NCBI RefSeq assembly: GCF_000346485.2 | Contig: NZ_KQ976354.1 | Coordinates: forward strand, 10,312,341-10,376,340 | Direction of reading: 5' to 3' | Length of the DNA stretch: 64,000 nt | From: Scytonema hofmannii PCC 7110 | Lineage (GTDB): Bacteria; Cyanobacteriota; Cyanobacteriia; Cyanobacteriales; Nostocaceae | Shown here: one piece after another, positions 61,389-64,000 of the stretch | Layout: every line of letters begins with the position of its first letter | How positions within the stretch are numbered: the stretch's first letter is position 1 | The notes under the pieces: generated by a model | What the model saw: only the letters and a program-made list of their open reading frames with translations | Database searches by the model: none | What the model was told of the DNA's origin: nothing | Position numbers and translations under genes: made by a program

Positions 61389-61421
61389 TTTCTGTCCGAT
61401 TACGTATTACTCAACAACTTT

Positions 61422-61904
61422 ATGGCAGACAACATACCTCAACCTGGAGAAAAAGCGCCTGATTTTTCCGCACCAGACCAAGATAGTCATCAAGTGAGTT
61501 TGGGTGATTTTTCCAATCAGTGGATTGTTCTTTACTTCTACCCAAAAGATGACACTCCTGGTTGTACGACAGAAGCTAAGGACTTCACTGAATTAAGTCA
61601 AGACTTTAGCAAATTGAATGCAAAAGTCTTAGGTGTCAGTGTAGACACAGAAAAAAATCATTGTAAATTTATCAACAAGCATAACTTATCAATTACATTA
61701 TTAAGCGATCCAGAGCATCAAGTCGCTGACGCTTACGGTGCATGGCGATTGAAAAAATTTATGGGTAAAGAGTACATGGGTGTGGAACGTTCAACCTTTC
61801 TGATTGCGCCCGACCAAACCATAGCATATACCTGGGCAAAAGTCAAAGCCAAGGGTCATGCTGCGGCTGTACTCGCTCAATTACAAAAATTGATAGCCAC
61901 GTGA
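61422..61904 (+). CDS. Peroxiredoxin, PrxQ/BCP type
   Basis: A 160-residue thiol peroxidase of the BCP/PrxQ subfamily that reduces hydrogen peroxide and organic peroxides with thioredoxin. The N-terminus PGEKAPDFSAPDQD, the YFYPKDDTPGCTTEA active site with peroxidatic Cys48, and VERSTFLIAPD are family landmarks. The usual resolving Cys five residues after the peroxidatic one is absent (CTTEAK). The only other Cys is Cys81 (KNHCKF), so the protein would be 1-Cys or use an atypical resolving residue. Cytoplasmic; no signal peptide. It is probably cotranscribed with the small membrane protein gene upstream. Confidence 0.95.
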   Translation: MADNIPQPGEKAPDFSAPDQDSHQVSLGDFSNQWIVLYFYPKDDTPGCTTEAKDFTELSQDFSKLNAKVLGVSVDTEKNHCKFINKHNLSITLLSDPEHQVADAYGAWRLKKFMGKEYMGVERSTFLIAPDQTIAYTWAKVKAKGHAAAVLAQLQKLIAT

Positions 61905-61911
61905 AAATGAG

Positions 61912-61940
61912 CAAACCCGACGACAGACGCGCCGGGTTTG
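61912..61940 (+). terminator. Hairpin after the peroxiredoxin gene
   Basis: CAAACCCG (61912-61919) and CGGGTTTG (61933-61940) form a perfect 8-bp stem seven bases after the stop. There is no T-run, so it may act as a Rho-independent-like end or an mRNA stabiliser. Confidence 0.55.
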
Positions 61941-62006
61941 AAATTGATATGTAAAGAATGGATGAAGAAAAAGGATAAAGAATGATATTTTTTGATACTT
62001 TATCCT

Positions 62007-62348
62007 TTATAATTCATACTTTTTTGATGCTCTGTCATCTTGTTCATCCGTTTCCAAATGTGCTTGTGCTAAGAGCCTTTTGCCATGAATAACTGCCGCA
62101 ATTGTTACAGTGTTACCTTGAATCTGATAAATAATTCGATAGGTGTAAGCAAACAGTTCCCTAATGCTACCATCATTAAATTCTGGCACCATTGGTCCAG
62201 AAATCGGGAGTTGGCTTAACTTACGAGAAGAATCAAGTATTCTCTGAACTACTGTGGCAGCGTAGGAAGCGGAGTCCCGAAATATGTATGCCGCGATCGC
62301 GTCTACATCTTCAAGCGCTTTGGGAGACCAAACTACTCGATAAGCCAT
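62007..62348 (-). CDS. RelE/ParE-family toxin of a type II toxin-antitoxin pair
   Basis: A 113-residue RelE/ParE superfamily protein: YRVVWSPKALEDVDAIAAYI at the N-terminus, a central helix pair (SYAATVVQRILDSSRKL), GPMVPEFNDGSIREL, and the strands YRIIYQIQGNTVTIAAVIHGKRLL. Members inhibit translation or gyrase until bound by their antitoxin. Whether this is RelE-like or ParE-like cannot be told; the VIHGKR end suits either. It overlaps the antitoxin gene by 16 bases, the standard coupled order. Confidence 0.87.
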   Translation of the reverse strand: MAYRVVWSPKALEDVDAIAAYIFRDSASYAATVVQRILDSSRKLSQLPISGPMVPEFNDGSIRELFAYTYRIIYQIQGNTVTIAAVIHGKRLLAQAHLETDEQDDRASKKYEL

Positions 62349-62521
62349 TTACGTAAAAGCGCCTCGGCTTCCTCTTGAGAGATAGTGTCCTTACTGTCAG
62401 CTGCCAACAAACCCTGTCGCACTTTTTCAAGTACGTACAGGTGATACTGAACATCCTCAACAGAACAATCATCTGGTAGTTTGCTCAGCAGAGATTGGAC
62501 TTTTTCCTTTGTAGTACTCAT
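62333..62521 (-). CDS. Small antitoxin partner
   Basis: A 62-residue acidic helical protein immediately upstream of, and overlapping, the toxin gene. The sequence (LLSKLPDDCSVEDVQYHLYVLEKV, then SQEEAEALLRKWL) fits the short antitoxins that accompany RelE/ParE toxins in cyanobacteria; SQEEAEALLRKWL is the likely toxin-binding tail. No full DNA-binding domain is evident, though the N-terminal part could dimerise. Confidence 0.82.
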   Translation of the reverse strand: MSTTKEKVQSLLSKLPDDCSVEDVQYHLYVLEKVRQGLLAADSKDTISQEEAEALLRKWLIE

Positions 62522-62556
62522 AGCATTTTTTTTAGTAAATTTATATGAATTATTTT

Positions 62557-62585
62557 TTAAGGGTAGGCAAAGAACCTACCCTTAA
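62557..62585 (-). terminator. Terminator hairpin of thrS
   Basis: TTAAGGGTAGG (62557-62567) and CCTACCCTTAA (62575-62585) form a perfect 11-bp stem with a 7-nt loop, 12 bases beyond the thrS stop. It separates thrS from the toxin-antitoxin genes in the same direction. There is no T-run on the minus strand. Confidence 0.65.
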
Positions 62586-62596
62586 TCTACATTCTG

Positions 62597-64000
62597 TTAA
62601 AAGTTTTCGTACTTCGCAATGGCATCCTTTATCTTCTCTAACACTTCAGAGACAAGCATACTACCTAATTCTCCAGAAGCCCTAGTACGGATACTGAGAG
62701 TATTACTTTCTACCTCTTTTGCTCCCACCACTGCCATGACGGGAATTTTTTCTTTCTCAGCATTGCGAATCAGTTTACCCAGGCGATCGCCAGTGGTATC
62801 TACTTCTGCACGAATACCCAACATTCTCATTTTTGCTGCCACATCCAAAGCATAATCCAGTTGTCCTTCGCCCACTGGCAGCAATCTGGCTTGTATTGGG
62901 GCTAACCACAAAGGAAAATCGCCTGCATACTCTTCAATCAAGATACCGATCAGCCGTTCTAGGGAACCGAAAGGCGCACGGTGAATCATAACTGGGCGTT
63001 TGCGGACCCCATCTTCAGCCACATATTCCAAATCAAACCTTTCTGGCAGATTATAATCTACCTGCACAGTTCCCAGTTGCCACTCTCGCTCTAAGGCATC
63101 ACTAAAAATAAAGTCAAGCTTGGGACCGTAAAAGGCTGCTTCTCCAATTCCCAGGAAATGCTCCATTCCTAGCTGTTCGACAGCACGCTGAATAGCACCT
63201 TCTGCTTTTTCCCAAACATCATCCGAACCAATATACTTATCGCTAGCCGGATCGCGAAAACTCAGTCTAGCTTTAAACTTTTTCAGTTGCAGTTTGTTGA
63301 AGACCGACAAAATCAAGTCTACAACATTGAGGAACTCATTATCCAACTGTTCTGGCGTTACAAATAAGTGAGAATCATCAACAGTGAAACCCCTTACCCT
63401 TGTCAAACCACCCAATTCCCCAGATTGTTCGTAACGGTAAACAGTCCCAAACTCTGCCAACCGCATTGGGAGTTCTCTATAGGAACGCAAATCGCTTTTA
63501 TAGATTTGGATGTGAAATGGGCAATTCATCGGCTTGAGGACGAAACCTTGCTCTTGTTTTTCGGCTTCTTCATCCTCCGCCATCAAAGGAAACATATCTT
63601 CTTTATATTTCTGCCAGTGTCCGGAGGTCTTAAATAAGTCAACTCTGGCAATGTGAGGAGTGACTACTGGTAAATATCCCCGTTTTAGCTGTTCCTGTTT
63701 GAGAAAGTCTTCTAAAAGACTCCTCAACAGTGTTCCCTTCGGTGTCCACAATGGTAACCCCGGTCCTACCAAGTCAGAAAAGATAAATAATCCCAGTTCT
63801 TTACCCAGTCTCCGGTGATCTCGTCGTAGTGCTTCTTCCTTGCGCCGTTTGTATTCGGCGAGTTGTTCTGGTGTTTCCCAAGCAGTTGCGTATATACGTT
63901 GTAACTGTGCTTTTGTTTCGTCTCCACGCCAATAAGCACCGGCAACGCTTTCCAATTCAATCGCTTTTGGGTTAAGCTCCTTTGTATTTTCCACATGAGG
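62597..64000 (-). CDS. thrS: Threonyl-tRNA synthetase (5' end outside window)
   Basis: The frame is open through the right edge; the first visible codons read PHVENTKELNPKAIEL, which corresponds to the middle of the second editing-type domain of cyanobacterial ThrRS (about 608 residues). Roughly 140 N-terminal residues are missing. Class II aminoacyl-tRNA synthetase motifs are present: motif 2 around FGTVYRYEQSGELGGLTRVRGFT, zinc/threonine site Cys in VLKPMNCPFHI, motif 3 GSLERLIGIL, and the anticodon-binding domain (APIQARLLPVG...GIRAEVDT). It charges tRNA-Thr in the cytoplasm. A GTG at 63994 could be mistaken for the start but lies inside the conserved coding region. Confidence 0.96.
   Translation of the reverse strand, partial: PHVENTKELNPKAIELESVAGAYWRGDETKAQLQRIYATAWETPEQLAEYKRRKEEALRRDHRRLGKELGLFIFSDLVGPGLPLWTPKGTLLRSLLEDFLKQEQLKRGYLPVVTPHIARVDLFKTSGHWQKYKEDMFPLMAEDEEAEKQEQGFVLKPMNCPFHIQIYKSDLRSYRELPMRLAEFGTVYRYEQSGELGGLTRVRGFTVDDSHLFVTPEQLDNEFLNVVDLILSVFNKLQLKKFKARLSFRDPASDKYIGSDDVWEKAEGAIQRAVEQLGMEHFLGIGEAAFYGPKLDFIFSDALEREWQLGTVQVDYNLPERFDLEYVAEDGVRKRPVMIHRAPFGSLERLIGILIEEYAGDFPLWLAPIQARLLPVGEGQLDYALDVAAKMRMLGIRAEVDTTGDRLGKLIRNAEKEKIPVMAVVGAKEVESNTLSIRTRASGELGSMLVSEVLEKIKDAIAKYENF

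Noticed and set aside
63766-63996. An ATG-started 76-codon frame at the right edge
   Set aside because: It is a shifted frame of thrS; the true frame is open through the edge and shows conserved ThrRS sequence.

Overview
The window comes from a filamentous, probably heterocystous cyanobacterium. The palindrome GCGATCGC (HIP1) recurs throughout, there is a photosystem I psaM gene, heptamer tandem repeats sit between genes, and the ThrRS and the FGGY kinase look cyanobacterial. No rRNA or tRNA gene and no CRISPR array was seen.

Positions 1-49897 are one minus-strand NRPS-PKS gene cluster, read right to left and cut by the left window edge. In transcription order it encodes: FAAL-ACP-C-A(Asn-like)-PCP; a TauD-type Fe(II)/2-oxoglutarate dioxygenase; PKS1 (KS-AT-KR-ACP); PKS2 (KS-AT-cMT-eroded KR-ACP); a methoxymalonyl-ACP type gene set (3-hydroxyacyl-CoA dehydrogenase, CmcI-like methyltransferase, free ACP, acyl-CoA dehydrogenase, FkbH); a two-module NRPS (beta-Ala-like, Gly-like); PKS3 (KS-AT-eroded KR-ACP); a luciferase-like monooxygenase; a one-module NRPS (Gly-like); a PanP-type PLP aspartate decarboxylase that would make beta-alanine; PKS4; PKS5; and the first 163 residues of PKS6. 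No DH, ER, thioesterase, epimerase or exporter is visible, so the cluster continues to the left. A colinear reading gives fatty acyl - (hydroxy)Asn - C2(OH) - C2(C-methyl, keto) - beta-Ala - Gly - C2(keto) - Gly - C2(OH) - C2(OH) - further units, with methoxymalonate as a possible replacement for one malonate. I cannot match this order to a compound I know.

Positions 50646-56759 on the plus strand hold an AMIN-domain TonB-dependent siderophore-type receptor, a PepSY membrane protein and a penicillin-acylase-like lipoprotein. They are divergent from the cluster across a 0.75 kb intergenic region with a perfect 17-bp inverted repeat. Fatty-acyl start, Asn plus hydroxylase, and receptor/PepSY/acylase together suggest a lipopeptide metallophore, or an acylated precursor that is trimmed outside the cytoplasm. 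This is inference.

Positions 56960-59040 are an IS200/IS605-family element (tnpB and tnpA divergent) whose right end supplies the last codons of a D-ribulokinase-like gene. The rest is housekeeping: psaM, a conserved bitopic membrane protein, a PrxQ-type peroxiredoxin, a RelE/ParE toxin with its antitoxin, and a 5'-truncated thrS.

Inside the cluster there are traces of mobile elements: a MITE-like element (10021-10112), an IS5-type transposase remnant (31827-32012), and a decayed copy of the 3' end of the dehydrogenase gene. The last two bracket the methyltransferase gene, suggesting it was inserted.
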